NCBI GenBank assembly: GCA_000696115.1
Contig: JJOH01000016.1
Location: 124,001 to 188,000 of the forward strand
Length of the DNA stretch: 64,000 nucleotides
From: Streptomyces olindensis
Lineage (GTDB): Bacteria > Actinomycetota > Actinomycetes > Streptomycetales > Streptomycetaceae
Direction: 5' to 3'
Both the position numbers and the translations under genes were made by a program. The notes under the pieces were generated by a model. The model was not told the DNA's origin, did no database searches, and saw only the letters and a program-made list of their open reading frames with translations. Positions 49,258 through 57,429 of the stretch are shown here, piece after piece. Each line of letters begins with the position of its first letter. Within the stretch, counting starts at the first letter, position 1.

Positions 49258-50250
49258 CTACGAGCCCTCCGCGGACGTCATGCCCTGGATCCTCCCCAGG
49301 ATCGTCACCTTGCCCTGCCCCTTCGGGTCCAGCGCGACCTCGTTCGAGACGAACTCCATCATCAGGGACTGCTTGATCTCGCCCTTGGTCAGCGCGAGGA
49401 CGTCCTTGTTCGGGACGGGGAACGACGTGCCCGTGTGGGCCGTCTGCTTCTCGTAGTGCCGCGTGGTGAAGAACACCAGCGCGCCGCCGTCCGTCGTGCG
49501 CAGCGCCAGCGGCGCGTAGTCGCCGTTCGTCAGCGGCTCGTCGATGTACTGGGTGACCAGGCCCGGCTTCTTGGCGTTCTTCTGCCGCAGGGCACGCCAC
49601 TGGCTGGTGTGCGGGCCGTCCGCGAAGGTCTCCCCGCCGTTCTTCAGGTACGTCGTGTAGGTCTGGCTCAGGCCGCCGGGGTCGGCGGCCAGGTCGGTCG
49701 CGTTCACGGGGACCGGCTCGGCCCAGCCGTCGGCGTCCTTCTTGAACGCGGGGACCTTGCCGGGCGCGACGAGCGTCAGGTACGCCACCTGGAACGGGTC
49801 GTCCAGGCTGCTGCGGGTGAACACGAGGAGCCAGCGGGCGGTGCCACCCTTGTTGCCGGCTGCGTCGACGAGGAACCAGCGGGGCCAGCCGGCCTTCTTC
49901 GGGATCGTGAACTTCGCGTCCGTCAGCTCCAGGGGGGTGTGGTTGGGGTTGCCGTCCGGGTTGTTCGCCTTCCCGGCCTTGAGGCGGGCCGAGTCGATGT
50001 CGGCGAGGGCACCGGTGGTGTGCTCGGCGTCCAGGCCGCCGTCGTAGGCCTTGTCGGCCGCGTTGTACGCGGCCGTGAACTCCTCCAGGGCCTTGGCGGC
50101 TTCGGCGCGGGTGGTGGACGGGAGGATCTCCCGTTCGCCGTGCACCACCACGCATCCGCTCGCCGTCAACGACAAAGCGGTCACTGACGCTGCTATGAGG
50201 GCGCTCCGGGCGGGCCTGCGGAGCGTTCGAGGGTCGCGATCCCTGCTCAT
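49258..50250 (-). CDS. Putative secreted lipoprotein
   Basis: A 330-residue protein with a lipoprotein signal: SALIAASVTALSLTASGC, with the lipobox cysteine at 33. The mature part has two similar halves of mixed alpha/beta character, each with a strand-rich AxWLLVFTRSS or ALVFFTTRHYE block. No catalytic motif is recognised. It is conserved in streptomycetes as far as I recall, but of unknown function. Cell-surface exposure is expected. Confidence 0.75.
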   Translation of the reverse strand: MSRDRDPRTLRRPARSALIAASVTALSLTASGCVVVHGEREILPSTTRAEAAKALEEFTAAYNAADKAYDGGLDAEHTTGALADIDSARLKAGKANNPDGNPNHTPLELTDAKFTIPKKAGWPRWFLVDAAGNKGGTARWLLVFTRSSLDDPFQVAYLTLVAPGKVPAFKKDADGWAEPVPVNATDLAADPGGLSQTYTTYLKNGGETFADGPHTSQWRALRQKNAKKPGLVTQYIDEPLTNGDYAPLALRTTDGGALVFFTTRHYEKQTAHTGTSFPVPNKDVLALTKGEIKQSLMMEFVSNEVALDPKGQGKVTILGRIQGMTSAEGS

Positions 50251-50338
50251 CGGGTTCCTTCACCTTCCCCTTTCCGGAGGCGAACCCTACCGGGTGCCTC
50301 CGGCGGTCGGGCGGGGGTGGGGTGGCGGGGTGTGGTGG

Positions 50339-51156
50339 TCACGCCGCGTCGCGTGCCGGGGTCACCGCCGGTGTCCGGCTCGGGGCGAGGAACAGCGCCA
50401 GGGTCGGGATCAAGTACAGCAGCCCCACCGTCACTTGGAGGGTCGTCGGGTCCGGCTGGAAGTTGAACACGCCCTTCAGGAGGGTGCCGTACCAGCTGTC
50501 GGGCGGGATGGCACCGGAGATGTCGAAGGCCTTGTCACCGAGGCCGGGCAGGAAGTCGGCCTCCTGGAGGTCGTGGAAGCCGTACGCCAGGACGCCCGCC
50601 GCGACCACGACCAGCAGCGCGCCGGTGTACGTGAAGAACTTGGACAGGTTGATGCGCAGGGCGCCCCGGTAGAACAGCCAGCCCAGGAGGACCGCCGTGA
50701 GCAGGCCCAGCGCCACGCCGAGCAGGGGCTTCGGGGTGCCGTCGCTCGCCGCGTGCACCGACGCCCAGACGAACAGGGCCGTCTCCAGGCCCTCCCGGCC
50801 GACCGCCAGGAACGCCGTGGCGACCAGCGCGCCCGTGCCCACCGCGAGCGCCGCGTCCAGCCGGCCGTGCAGCTCCGCCTTCAGGTGCCGGGCCGTGCGG
50901 CGCATCCAGAACACCATCCACGTCACCAGGCCGACCGCGAGGATCGACAGCGAGCCGCCGAGCGCCTCCTGCGCCTGGAACGTCAGCTCCTGGGAGCCGA
51001 ATTCGAGGGCGCAGCCGAAGCCGAGCGCTCGTCCGTGGCCGTCACGTCGATCACGTGGTCGCCGTCCGTCGCGCCGCTCTTCTCGGTGCAGCCGGTGACG
51101 GCGGTCAGGGCCGCCGCGGCGGCTGTCACGACGGAAACGGGGCTGGCGGGTCGCAT
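50339..51156 (-). pseudogene. Deletion fusion of efeO 5' end and efeU 3' part
   Basis: ATG 51156 (TTGGAG upstream) begins an EfeO-like lipoprotein: signal with lipobox LTAVTGC, then EKSGATDGDHVIDVTATDE. After about 43 codons the sequence switches, near 51026-51032, to the membrane iron permease EfeU (FTR1 family) from its second helix on (ALGFGCALEFGSQELTFQAQEALGG), in a different frame. The first REGLE-type iron motif of EfeU is lost; the second (GREGLETAL) remains. Intact operons encode EfeU, EfeO and the DyP peroxidase EfeB. Here a deletion removed the rest of efeO and the start of efeU, so ferrous iron uptake by this system is surely inactive. Confidence 0.8.
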
Positions 51157-51238
51157 GAGAGCTCCAACGGACAGTTCCGTCGTCCGCCCCGGCTGACCTG
51201 TGCGGCCTCGGGCGCCCGGGCGATGCTTGAATGCCCCC

Positions 51239-51883
51239 GTGACTGACTACGACGTGCTCCGCGTCTTCTGCGGCCCGAACGGCGGATACGGCAACGAACT
51301 CGGTGTCGTGCGCGACGGCTCGGCGCTGCCCGAGCGGAACGACCGGCAGGAGCTCGCCGCGAAGCTCGGGTTCAGCGAGACCGTGTTCGTCGACGACCCC
51401 GAGCGCGGAGTGATCGACATCTACACGCCCACCTCGCGGCTGCCCTTCGCCGGGCACCCCTGCGTCGGGACGGCGTGGCTGCTCGACGTGCCCGAACTGG
51501 TCACGCCCGCCGGAGTGGTCGGCGCCCGGCAGGACGGGGAGTTCTGCTGGATCGAGGCGCGTGCGGACTGGGCGCCGCCGCGCACCCTGCGCCAGTACGC
51601 CACCGCCGCCGAGGTCGACGACCTGGCCGTACCGCCGCCGGGGGAATGGGTTTACGCCTGGGCGTGGGAGGACGAGCCCGCCGGGCGGATCCGGGCCCGG
51701 GCCTTCCCCGGCCGGGGCGACGGCATCGACGAGGACGAGGCGACCGGGGCCGCGGCCCTGCTGCTCACCGACCGGCTGGGCCGGGCCCTCAACATCACCC
51801 AGGGCGCGGGCTCCCAGATCCTCACCGCGCCCCAGCCGGGCGGGTGGACCGAGGTCGGTGGCCGGGTGCACCTCGAACGCTGA
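51239..51883 (+). CDS. PhzF-family isomerase, short form
   Basis: A 214-residue protein of the PhzF/DapF-like superfamily. The catalytic Glu is in KLGFSETVFV and the nucleotide-like loops are RLPFAGHPCVGTAW and DEDEATGAAA. Typical PhzF enzymes have 260-300 residues; this form lacks part of the first lobe but keeps both motifs. It is an isomerase of unknown substrate. GTG 51239 follows TTGAAT by six bases and has no ribosome site, so it is probably leaderless. It diverges from the efe pseudogene. Confidence 0.82.
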   Translation: MTDYDVLRVFCGPNGGYGNELGVVRDGSALPERNDRQELAAKLGFSETVFVDDPERGVIDIYTPTSRLPFAGHPCVGTAWLLDVPELVTPAGVVGARQDGEFCWIEARADWAPPRTLRQYATAAEVDDLAVPPPGEWVYAWAWEDEPAGRIRARAFPGRGDGIDEDEATGAAALLLTDRLGRALNITQGAGSQILTAPQPGGWTEVGGRVHLER

Positions 51884-51980
51884 CCCGGGCGGCGCGCGCC
51901 CGTACGGGTGGAACAGCGTGTGTGCGCGGCGGCGAACGGGACCTCCGGGCGTGACCAAGCACCACCGCGAGAGGATTCTC

Positions 51981-52186
51981 ATGCGCATTCGATCCGCTCT
52001 GGCGTAGCCGCCCTGACCGTCTCCGTGACCGCCGTCGGTGTGGCCACCGCCGCCGCCGGCGACGGCCAGGGGCACCGCAAGGACCACCACGTGGCGTGCA
52101 GCCCGTACTTCGGTCAGCTCGAGGCCGAGACCGCCGAGACGGAGTGGGGCGGCGCGGTCTGCCACAACGGCCCGTTCGACATCTGA
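51981..52186 (+). pseudogene. Small secreted peptide gene with frameshift in the signal sequence
   Basis: ATG 51981 (AGAGG upstream) reads MRIRSALA and stops at TAG. One base later the frame continues VAALTVSVTAVGVATAAAGDGQ..., completing a signal peptide. A mature part of ~40 residues with two cysteines follows (ACSPYFGQLEAETAETEWGG, then CHNG), ending at 52186. Adding one G after CTGGC would restore a ~68-residue secreted protein. It is either a decayed gene or a sequencing error. No known family. Confidence 0.55.
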
Positions 52187-52259
52187 GCAGGACGGACCCG
52201 ACGCTCTCCGGAGCGGGCACCGGGGCCCTCCCGACGCGTGCGAGGGGGCCCCGGCCCGT

Positions 52260-52907
52260 TCACGCCGACAGCGGGAACTCCTCGCCCAGCGCCTGGAAGA
52301 CCGCGTTGTTCAGCGCGTAGGCCCGCTTGCACTCGGCGACGACGCGCTGCCGCTCCAGCTCGTCCCCGGGTACCGCGTCCAGCAGCTCCCAGTAATCGCG
52401 CTTGAAGGCGGCCGGGTTGGGGATCTCCTCGAAGACGTAGAAGCGGACGCCGTCGCCCTTGCTCGGGAAGCCCCACGTCTTCTCGGCCGTGGCGCGGATG
52501 ATCTGCCCGCCGGAGAGGTCGCCGAGGTAGCGCGTGTAGTGGTGGGCGACGTAGCCGGCCGGCCAGGTGCAGGCGCACTCGGTGATCCGGTCCGCGTACT
52601 CCAGCGTCGCGGGCAGCGCGCTGATGCCCGACCGCCAGCCCGGGCCGCGCAGGTACTCCAGGTCCTGCTCCAGCGAGGCCATCCGGAACAGCTCCGGGCG
52701 GACGAACGGCCCGGCCACCGGGTCCGCGGCCAGTTGCTCGGCGCCGGACTCCAGCGCCGTGTACACGAACCACAGTTGCTCCGTGTAGCGCGCGAACGCG
52801 TCGACCCCGAGTTTGTGTCCCAGCAGGTCGCTCAGGAAGGTCGAGGCCCTGACCTCCTCGTGCTGCTCGCGGGAAGCGGACCGGATGACGGTCGAGAAGG
52901 AATCCAT
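52260..52907 (-). CDS. hmuO: Heme oxygenase (HmuO-type)
   Basis: A 215-residue all-helical heme oxygenase that opens heme to biliverdin, CO and ferrous iron. The proximal histidine is in SREQHEEVRAS (about 15-17). The distal helix carries the glycine motif RYLGDLSGGQIIRATAEK (about 128-145). The length equals that of corynebacterial HmuO. The start ATG 52907 is 13 bases downstream of a DmdR/IdeR-type iron box, so it should be made under iron starvation. The ferrous permease genes next door are broken. Confidence 0.93.
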   Translation of the reverse strand: MDSFSTVIRSASREQHEEVRASTFLSDLLGHKLGVDAFARYTEQLWFVYTALESGAEQLAADPVAGPFVRPELFRMASLEQDLEYLRGPGWRSGISALPATLEYADRITECACTWPAGYVAHHYTRYLGDLSGGQIIRATAEKTWGFPSKGDGVRFYVFEEIPNPAAFKRDYWELLDAVPGDELERQRVVAECKRAYALNNAVFQALGEEFPLSA

Positions 52908-52919
52908 GGGCCCACTTTC

Positions 52920-52938
52920 TGTGGTTAGGCTAACCTAA
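52920..52938. promoter_or_regulatory. Iron box (DmdR1/IdeR-type operator) of heme oxygenase
   Basis: TGTGGTTAGGCTAACCTAA matches 17 of 19 bases of the DmdR1/IdeR consensus TTAGGTTAGGCTAACCTAA. It lies just upstream of the heme oxygenase start. Iron-loaded DmdR1 should repress here. Confidence 0.88.
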
Positions 52939-53001
52939 GTCAATAGGTTTGCCGACTGGTCGTCGGTAACCTTCCCGACGCACTGTCGGTAAAAACCTCA
53001 G

Positions 53002-53037
53002 CCACGGAATCACACAAGGCCACGGAATCACACAAGG
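53002..53037. repeat. Tandem 18-bp duplication near the map terminator
   Basis: CCACGGAATCACACAAGG occurs twice back to back (53002-53019 and 53020-53037), in the non-coding space between the heme oxygenase promoter region and the map terminator. It is the same 18-bp period as other tracts in the window. Confidence 0.92.
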
Positions 53038-53038
53038 C

Positions 53039-53070
53039 GACGGCCCGCCCTCCGAGGAGAGCGGGCCGTC
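53039..53070 (-). terminator. Hairpin after the map gene
   Basis: The stem GACGGCCCGC (53039-53048) pairs perfectly with 53061-53070 around a 12-base loop. It starts 19 bases after the methionine aminopeptidase stop on the minus strand. Confidence 0.7.
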
Positions 53071-53089
53071 CGACGGTCTGTGTGCGGTC

Positions 53090-53947
53090 CTACGGCAGCG
53101 TGAGGATCTCCGCGCCCGTGTCCGTCACCACCAGCGTGTGCTCGAACTGGGCCGTCCGCTTCCGGTCCTTCGTCACGACCGTCCAGCCGTCGTCCCACAT
53201 GTCGTACTCGTGCGTGCCGAGGGTCAGCATCGGCTCGATGGTGAACGTCATGCCGGGCTGGATGACGGTCGTCGCGTGCGGGCTGTCGTAGTGGGGGATG
53301 ATCAGGCCCGAGTGGAAGGACGAGTTGATGCCGTGTCCGGTGAAGTCCCGGACCACCCCGTAGCCGAAGCGCTTGGCGTACGACTCGATGACCCGGCCGA
53401 TGATGTTGATCTGCCGGCCCGGCTTGACCGCCTTGATCGCCCGGTTGAGGGACTCCCGGGTCCGCTCCACCAGCAGGCGCGACTCCTCGTCGACGTCACC
53501 CACCAGGTACGTGGCGTTGTTGTCGCCGTGCACCCCGCCGATGTACGCCGTCACGTCCAGGTTGATGATGTCGCCGTCGCGCAGCACCGTGGAATCCGGG
53601 ATGCCGTGGCAGATCACCTCGTTGACGCTGGTGCACAGCGACTTGGGGAAGCCGCGGTAGCCGAGCGTCGAGGGGTAGGCGCCGTGGTCGCACATGTACT
53701 CGTGCGCCACCTTGTCCAGCTCGTCCGTGGTCACGCCGGGGGCGATCAGCTTCGCGGCCTCCGCCATCGCCCGGGCGGCGATCCGGCCGGCGACGCGCAT
53801 CGCCTCGATCGTCTCGGGCGTCTGCACCTCCGGCCCGGTGTACGGCGTCGGCGCGGGCTTGCCGACGTACTCGGGGCGGCGGATGTTTCCGGGCACGGAA
53901 CGGGTGGGGGACAGCTCCCCCGGGACGAGCAGCGACTGGCCAGACAT
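53090..53947 (-). CDS. map: Type I methionine aminopeptidase
   Basis: A 285-residue methionine aminopeptidase with the actinobacterial N-terminal extension (MSGQSLLVPGELSPTRSVPG). The five metal ligands are in INLDVTAYIGGVHGD, GHGINSSFH, TFTIEPM and the final EHTLVVT. The substrate-side His is in VICHGIPD. It removes initiator Met from nascent proteins. ATG 53947 lies seven bases after TAGACT with no ribosome site, a leaderless arrangement. A hairpin follows the stop. Confidence 0.93.
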   Translation of the reverse strand: MSGQSLLVPGELSPTRSVPGNIRRPEYVGKPAPTPYTGPEVQTPETIEAMRVAGRIAARAMAEAAKLIAPGVTTDELDKVAHEYMCDHGAYPSTLGYRGFPKSLCTSVNEVICHGIPDSTVLRDGDIINLDVTAYIGGVHGDNNATYLVGDVDEESRLLVERTRESLNRAIKAVKPGRQINIIGRVIESYAKRFGYGVVRDFTGHGINSSFHSGLIIPHYDSPHATTVIQPGMTFTIEPMLTLGTHEYDMWDDGWTVVTKDRKRTAQFEHTLVVTDTGAEILTLP

Positions 53948-54005
53948 GCCAGCGAGTCTAACCAGCCCCCGTGGGGGAACATGTCGGTGGCGAGAGGAGC
54001 TGGTC

Positions 54006-54236
54006 ATGGCCCTGTTCAAGAAGCGGACGGTCGGCAAGCCGGGCGAGTGGTACTACTGCCTGGAGCACAGGAAGGTCGAGGAGGGGCCGGAGTGCCCGGG
54101 CAAGGACCGCTTCGGCCCGTACGCGAGCCGCACCGAGGCCGAGCACGCGATGGAGACCGCCCGCGAACGCAACCTCCAGTGGGAGAACGACCCCAGGTGG
54201 CACGACGCCCCGGCGGGCGGCCGCGAGGAGAACTGA
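54006..54236 (+). CDS. Small conserved hypothetical protein (76 aa)
   Basis: A 76-residue hydrophilic protein (MALFKKRTVGKPGEWYYC start) with two cysteines in WYYCLEHRKVEEGPECPGKDRFGPY and an alpha-helical segment RTEAEHAMETARERN. The second half resembles one SPOR-like unit. I have seen such proteins next to map in streptomycetes; the function is unknown. AGGAG lies six bases before ATG 54006. It is divergent from map. Confidence 0.7.
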   Translation: MALFKKRTVGKPGEWYYCLEHRKVEEGPECPGKDRFGPYASRTEAEHAMETARERNLQWENDPRWHDAPAGGREEN

Positions 54237-54600
54237 CACACCCGGACACCCAGGCCCGATGCCGCCCCGGTCGTCCGTCCCGCCCGCACTCCGCGACGCG
54301 GTAGCCGTGAGCGACGGGGGACGGACGGCCGCCCGGGCCTGTTGATGGGCAGCCGGTGGGATCGGATGCCCGCCCGGGGGATCCCGCCCGGGGGTATCTC
54401 GGGGGTATCGGTGGGTCGGCGGCGGGCTCTGGACACCCCCCTAGTGGTGGGCAGGCGGCGGTGTCGGACGTCCGCCCGGTTCTGCCGGTGGGACCGCAGC
54501 GAGCCCCGACGCGTGCCCGGGCCTGCCGACGAGCAGGCGGTGGGGCCGGGGCGCCGGGTCATCGGCGGGCTGGCAGTGGGGCCCGGATACCCGCCCGGGG
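54237..54600. other. GC-rich non-coding gap with degenerate repeats
   Basis: 364 bases between two genes. It holds irregular copies of a motif built from GGTGGG, CCGG and CCCGCCCGGG elements (for example near 54350, 54385, 54490, 54545 and 54585). Frames through it are low-complexity Gly/Arg/Ala sequence and show no protein family. I see no promoter, RNA gene or mobile element here. Confidence 0.6.
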
Positions 54601-55206
54601 CTACCAGCGGGTCGGTGGTGGGGCCGTCAGGTGTTCTGTCAGTCTCGACAAGCGGTCCCGGAAGCGGCGTCGGCCCCGCGGTGGGGTCGGGAGGGCGTTC
54701 TCCCCGGCCGCCGCGCTGACCAGGTGCTGGACCGTGTCCAGGTCCAGCTCCGAGCCGTCCGGGACGGCCAGGGCCTCGTGGGCCATCGCGGGCAGCTCAC
54801 CCCGGCCGGGGCCGAGGGCCAGGACCGTCGCCCCGGCCCGGCGGGCGTCGGACACCCGCTCCAGGAGGGGCGCGCAAGGAGCCCCGGGGGCCACCACCAG
54901 AAGCGTCTCGCCGCGCCGGGCCGCCTCCAGCCGGCCGAGACCCACCGCCAGATGCGCCGGGTCCGAGGGGCGCGCGTCGTGCCGTACCAGCGTCGGGGCC
55001 AGCTCCGGCATGCCCGACCAGGCGGCCTCGTCCACCAGATGCGCCGCCAGGTGCCACGGCTCGTACTCCGGCGTGCCGACCAGCAGCAGACCGCCCCCGT
55101 GCGACATCACCGAGCCCCGCAGCGCCCCGGCGAACCGCCGCGTCGCCCCCAGCCACTCCGTCCCGGCGAGCACTTCCCGCAGCAGCGCCACCCGTACCGC
55201 ATCCAT
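54601..55206 (-). CDS. Conserved hypothetical protein, SIS-like Rossmann fold
   Basis: A 201-residue protein. It has a glycine-rich strand-loop SHGGGLLLVGTPEYEPWHLAAHLVDEAAWSG and a second block RRGETLLVVAPGAPCAPLLERVSDARRAGATVLALG. Both read like the alternating strand/helix pattern of sugar isomerase (SIS) domains. The C terminus is basic (PRGRRRFRDRLSR). No catalytic residues are identified. ATG 55206. I do not know its role. Confidence 0.6.
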   Translation of the reverse strand: MDAVRVALLREVLAGTEWLGATRRFAGALRGSVMSHGGGLLLVGTPEYEPWHLAAHLVDEAAWSGMPELAPTLVRHDARPSDPAHLAVGLGRLEAARRGETLLVVAPGAPCAPLLERVSDARRAGATVLALGPGRGELPAMAHEALAVPDGSELDLDTVQHLVSAAAGENALPTPPRGRRRFRDRLSRLTEHLTAPPPTRW

Positions 55207-55324
55207 ACGACCGCATCCTGCCCGAACCGGTCACTCGTGACGTGGAGTTCACCACCCATTCGCCCGGCCTGGGTAGGCGGACCGGTCACCCGTTCCGTCG
55301 TCGAACGACCGGAGGAACCCGCCG

Positions 55325-56398
55325 ATGACCGAGACAAGCGTCCCCTTCCGCGCCGGCCGGGAGGGGTACGCCAGCTTCCGTATCCCCGCCGTCGTCGCCA
55401 CCGGCAACGGCACCCTGCTCGCCTTCTGCGAGGGCCGGGTCGGCTCCCGGGACGACTTCGGGAACATCGACGTCGTACTGAAGCGCTCCACGGACGGCGG
55501 CCGCACCTGGGGCCCGCTCCAGGTCGCCGCGCGCAACGGCGACGCCCTCGCCGGCAACCCGGCCCCCGTCGTCCTCCACACCGGCCGCGTCCTCCTCGTG
55601 CACGTACGCAACGCGGCCCTCGCCACCGAGGACGCCATCCGCCGCGGCAAGGTGGCCGCGGCGGACGGACGCCGCGTGTGGGTGCAGCACAGCGACGACG
55701 AGGGCCTGACGTGGTCGGCGCCGCGGGAGATCACCCAGGAGACCAAGAAGCCGCAGTGGCGCTGGTACGCCACCACCCCCGGGCACGCGATCCAGCTGAG
55801 CACCGGACGGATCGTCGTCCCCGCCAACCACTCCCTGCCGCCCACCGGCACCGACAACGGCACGGAGGGCAGGTACAACGGCGGCCACTGCCTGCTCAGC
55901 GACGACGAGGGTGCCACCTGGCGCATCGGCTACGTCGACGACAACACCGACGGCTACATCAACGCCAACGAGACCACCGCCGCCGAACTCCCCGACGGCC
56001 GCGTCTACTTCAACACCCGCAACGACTCCCCCTCGCCCGGCACCCGCGCCGACGCCCACTCCGCCGACGGCGGGCAGACCCTGCTGAAGCCCTTCCGTCC
56101 GCAGGCGGGCCTGTCCGCCCCCGTGTGCCAGGCGAGCGTCCTCCAACTCCGCGACCCCGACGTGCTGCTGTACTCCGGGCCCGCCGACCCGGGCTTCCGC
56201 GCCCTGATGACGATCCGCGCCTCCATCGACGGCGGCACCACCTGGTACCCGGCCCACACGGTGGACGGACTGCCCGCCGCCTACTCCGACCTGGTCCGCG
56301 TCGACCCGGACACCGTCGGACTGCTGTACGAGACCGGCGACTTCAGCGCCTACGAGACGATCACCTTCCGGCGGGTGCCCGTGACGGAGCTGACCTGA
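55325..56398 (+). CDS. Sialidase-family (BNR/Asp-box) glycosyl hydrolase
   Basis: A 357-residue six-bladed propeller of the sialidase superfamily. The FRIP motif is FRIPAVV (about 20-26). Five Asp boxes follow: STDGGRTW, SDDEGLTW, SDDEGATW, SADGGQTL and SIDGGTTW. Exo-alpha-sialidases cleave terminal sialic acids. There is no signal peptide, so it would be cytoplasmic, unlike most secreted bacterial sialidases. The true substrate may be another acidic sugar. ATG 55325 follows GGAGG by about eight bases. Confidence 0.85.
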   Translation: MTETSVPFRAGREGYASFRIPAVVATGNGTLLAFCEGRVGSRDDFGNIDVVLKRSTDGGRTWGPLQVAARNGDALAGNPAPVVLHTGRVLLVHVRNAALATEDAIRRGKVAAADGRRVWVQHSDDEGLTWSAPREITQETKKPQWRWYATTPGHAIQLSTGRIVVPANHSLPPTGTDNGTEGRYNGGHCLLSDDEGATWRIGYVDDNTDGYINANETTAAELPDGRVYFNTRNDSPSPGTRADAHSADGGQTLLKPFRPQAGLSAPVCQASVLQLRDPDVLLYSGPADPGFRALMTIRASIDGGTTWYPAHTVDGLPAAYSDLVRVDPDTVGLLYETGDFSAYETITFRRVPVTELT

Positions 56399-56436
56399 GC
56401 CGGTCGGGGCGGGACCGCGGTCGTAGAGTCGGGGCC

Positions 56437-57156
56437 ATGACCTCTACCGACAGTGCTGCCACCGACCGCGCCCAGAAGGCCCCCGCCAAGGACCCCTGGG
56501 ACCTGCCCGACGTCTCCGGACTCGTCGTCGGAGTGCTCGGCGGGACCGGACCCCAGGGCAAGGGCCTCGCCTACCGGCTCGCCAAGGCCGGGCAGAAGGT
56601 GATCATCGGCTCCCGGGCCGCCGACCGCGCGCAGGCCGCCGCCGAGGAACTCGGCCACGGCGTCGAGGGCGCCGACAACGCCGAGACCGCGCGCCGCAGC
56701 GACATCGTGATCGTCGCCGTGCCCTGGGACGGCCACGGCAAGACCCTGGAGTCCCTGCGCGAGGAACTGGCCGGCAAGCTCGTCGTCGACTGCGTCAACC
56801 CGCTCGGCTTCGACAAGAAGGGCGCCTACGCCCTCAAGCCCGAGGAGGGCAGCGCCGCCGAGCAGGCCGCCGCCCTGCTGCCGGACTCCCGGGTCACGGC
56901 CGCCTTCCACCACCTGTCGGCCGTCCTGCTCCAGGACCCGGAGATCGACGAGATCGACACCGACGTCATGGTGCTCGGCGAGGTGCGCGCCGACGTGGAG
57001 ATCGTCCAGGCCCTCGCCGGGCGCATCCCCGGCATGCGCGGCATCTTCGCCGGGCGGCTGCGCAACGCCCACCAGGTGGAGTCGCTGGTGGCGAACCTGA
57101 TCTCCGTGAACCGCCGGTACAAGGCGCACGCCGGGCTCCGGGTCACCGACGTGTGA
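56437..57156 (+). CDS. npdG: NADPH-dependent F420 reductase
   Basis: A 239-residue F420H2:NADP oxidoreductase, which exchanges hydride between NADP(H) and the deazaflavin F420 used in streptomycete redox and antibiotic pathways. The dinucleotide motif is VGVLGGTGPQGKGLAYRLAKAG, followed by the GSR (NADP phosphate) site. The F420-side blocks are VNPLGF and AFHHLSAVLL. An N-terminal extension of ~28 residues is Ala/Asp-rich. ATG 56437 is seven bases after TAGAGT, a leaderless type start. Confidence 0.92.
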   Translation: MTSTDSAATDRAQKAPAKDPWDLPDVSGLVVGVLGGTGPQGKGLAYRLAKAGQKVIIGSRAADRAQAAAEELGHGVEGADNAETARRSDIVIVAVPWDGHGKTLESLREELAGKLVVDCVNPLGFDKKGAYALKPEEGSAAEQAAALLPDSRVTAAFHHLSAVLLQDPEIDEIDTDVMVLGEVRADVEIVQALAGRIPGMRGIFAGRLRNAHQVESLVANLISVNRRYKAHAGLRVTDV

Positions 57157-57230
57157 GCCGCTGAGGCGCATGGGGGACACTGGACGGCACCAGCAGTGCC
57201 CGCAGTGTCCCCCGACAGGAGTCGACCGAG

Positions 57231-57410
57231 ATGCCCCGCCTTGCCCTCTACGCCCTGATCGTCTGTGTCCTCTCCGTGGCCGCGGCCGTCGTCTCCTTCA
57301 CCCGGGGCAGCTTCCTGGGCATCGTGTGGGTGCTGCTGGCGGGCCTGTCGTCGAACATGTGCTGGTACTACCTCAAGCGCGCCAGGCAGCAGAAGTCCGT
57401 CACGGGCTGA
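57231..57410 (+). CDS. Small two-helix membrane protein (59 aa)
   Basis: A 59-codon frame from ATG 57231, with AGGAG eight bases upstream. Hydrophobic segments at about 5-22 (LYALIVCVLSVAAAVVSF) and 27-45 (FLGIVWVLLAGLSSNMCWYY) are followed by a basic tail (KRARQQK). It looks like a small inner-membrane protein with both ends inside. No known family. It ends 20 bases before the stop of the convergent M50 gene. Confidence 0.65.
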   Translation: MPRLALYALIVCVLSVAAAVVSFTRGSFLGIVWVLLAGLSSNMCWYYLKRARQQKSVTG

Positions 57411-57429
57411 GCCGTCACGCGCCGAGCCC

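Noticed and set aside
52260..52260. Intact efeUOB operon beside heme oxygenase
   Set aside because: Only the efeO start and efeU end remain, fused out of frame; no peroxidase gene is present.
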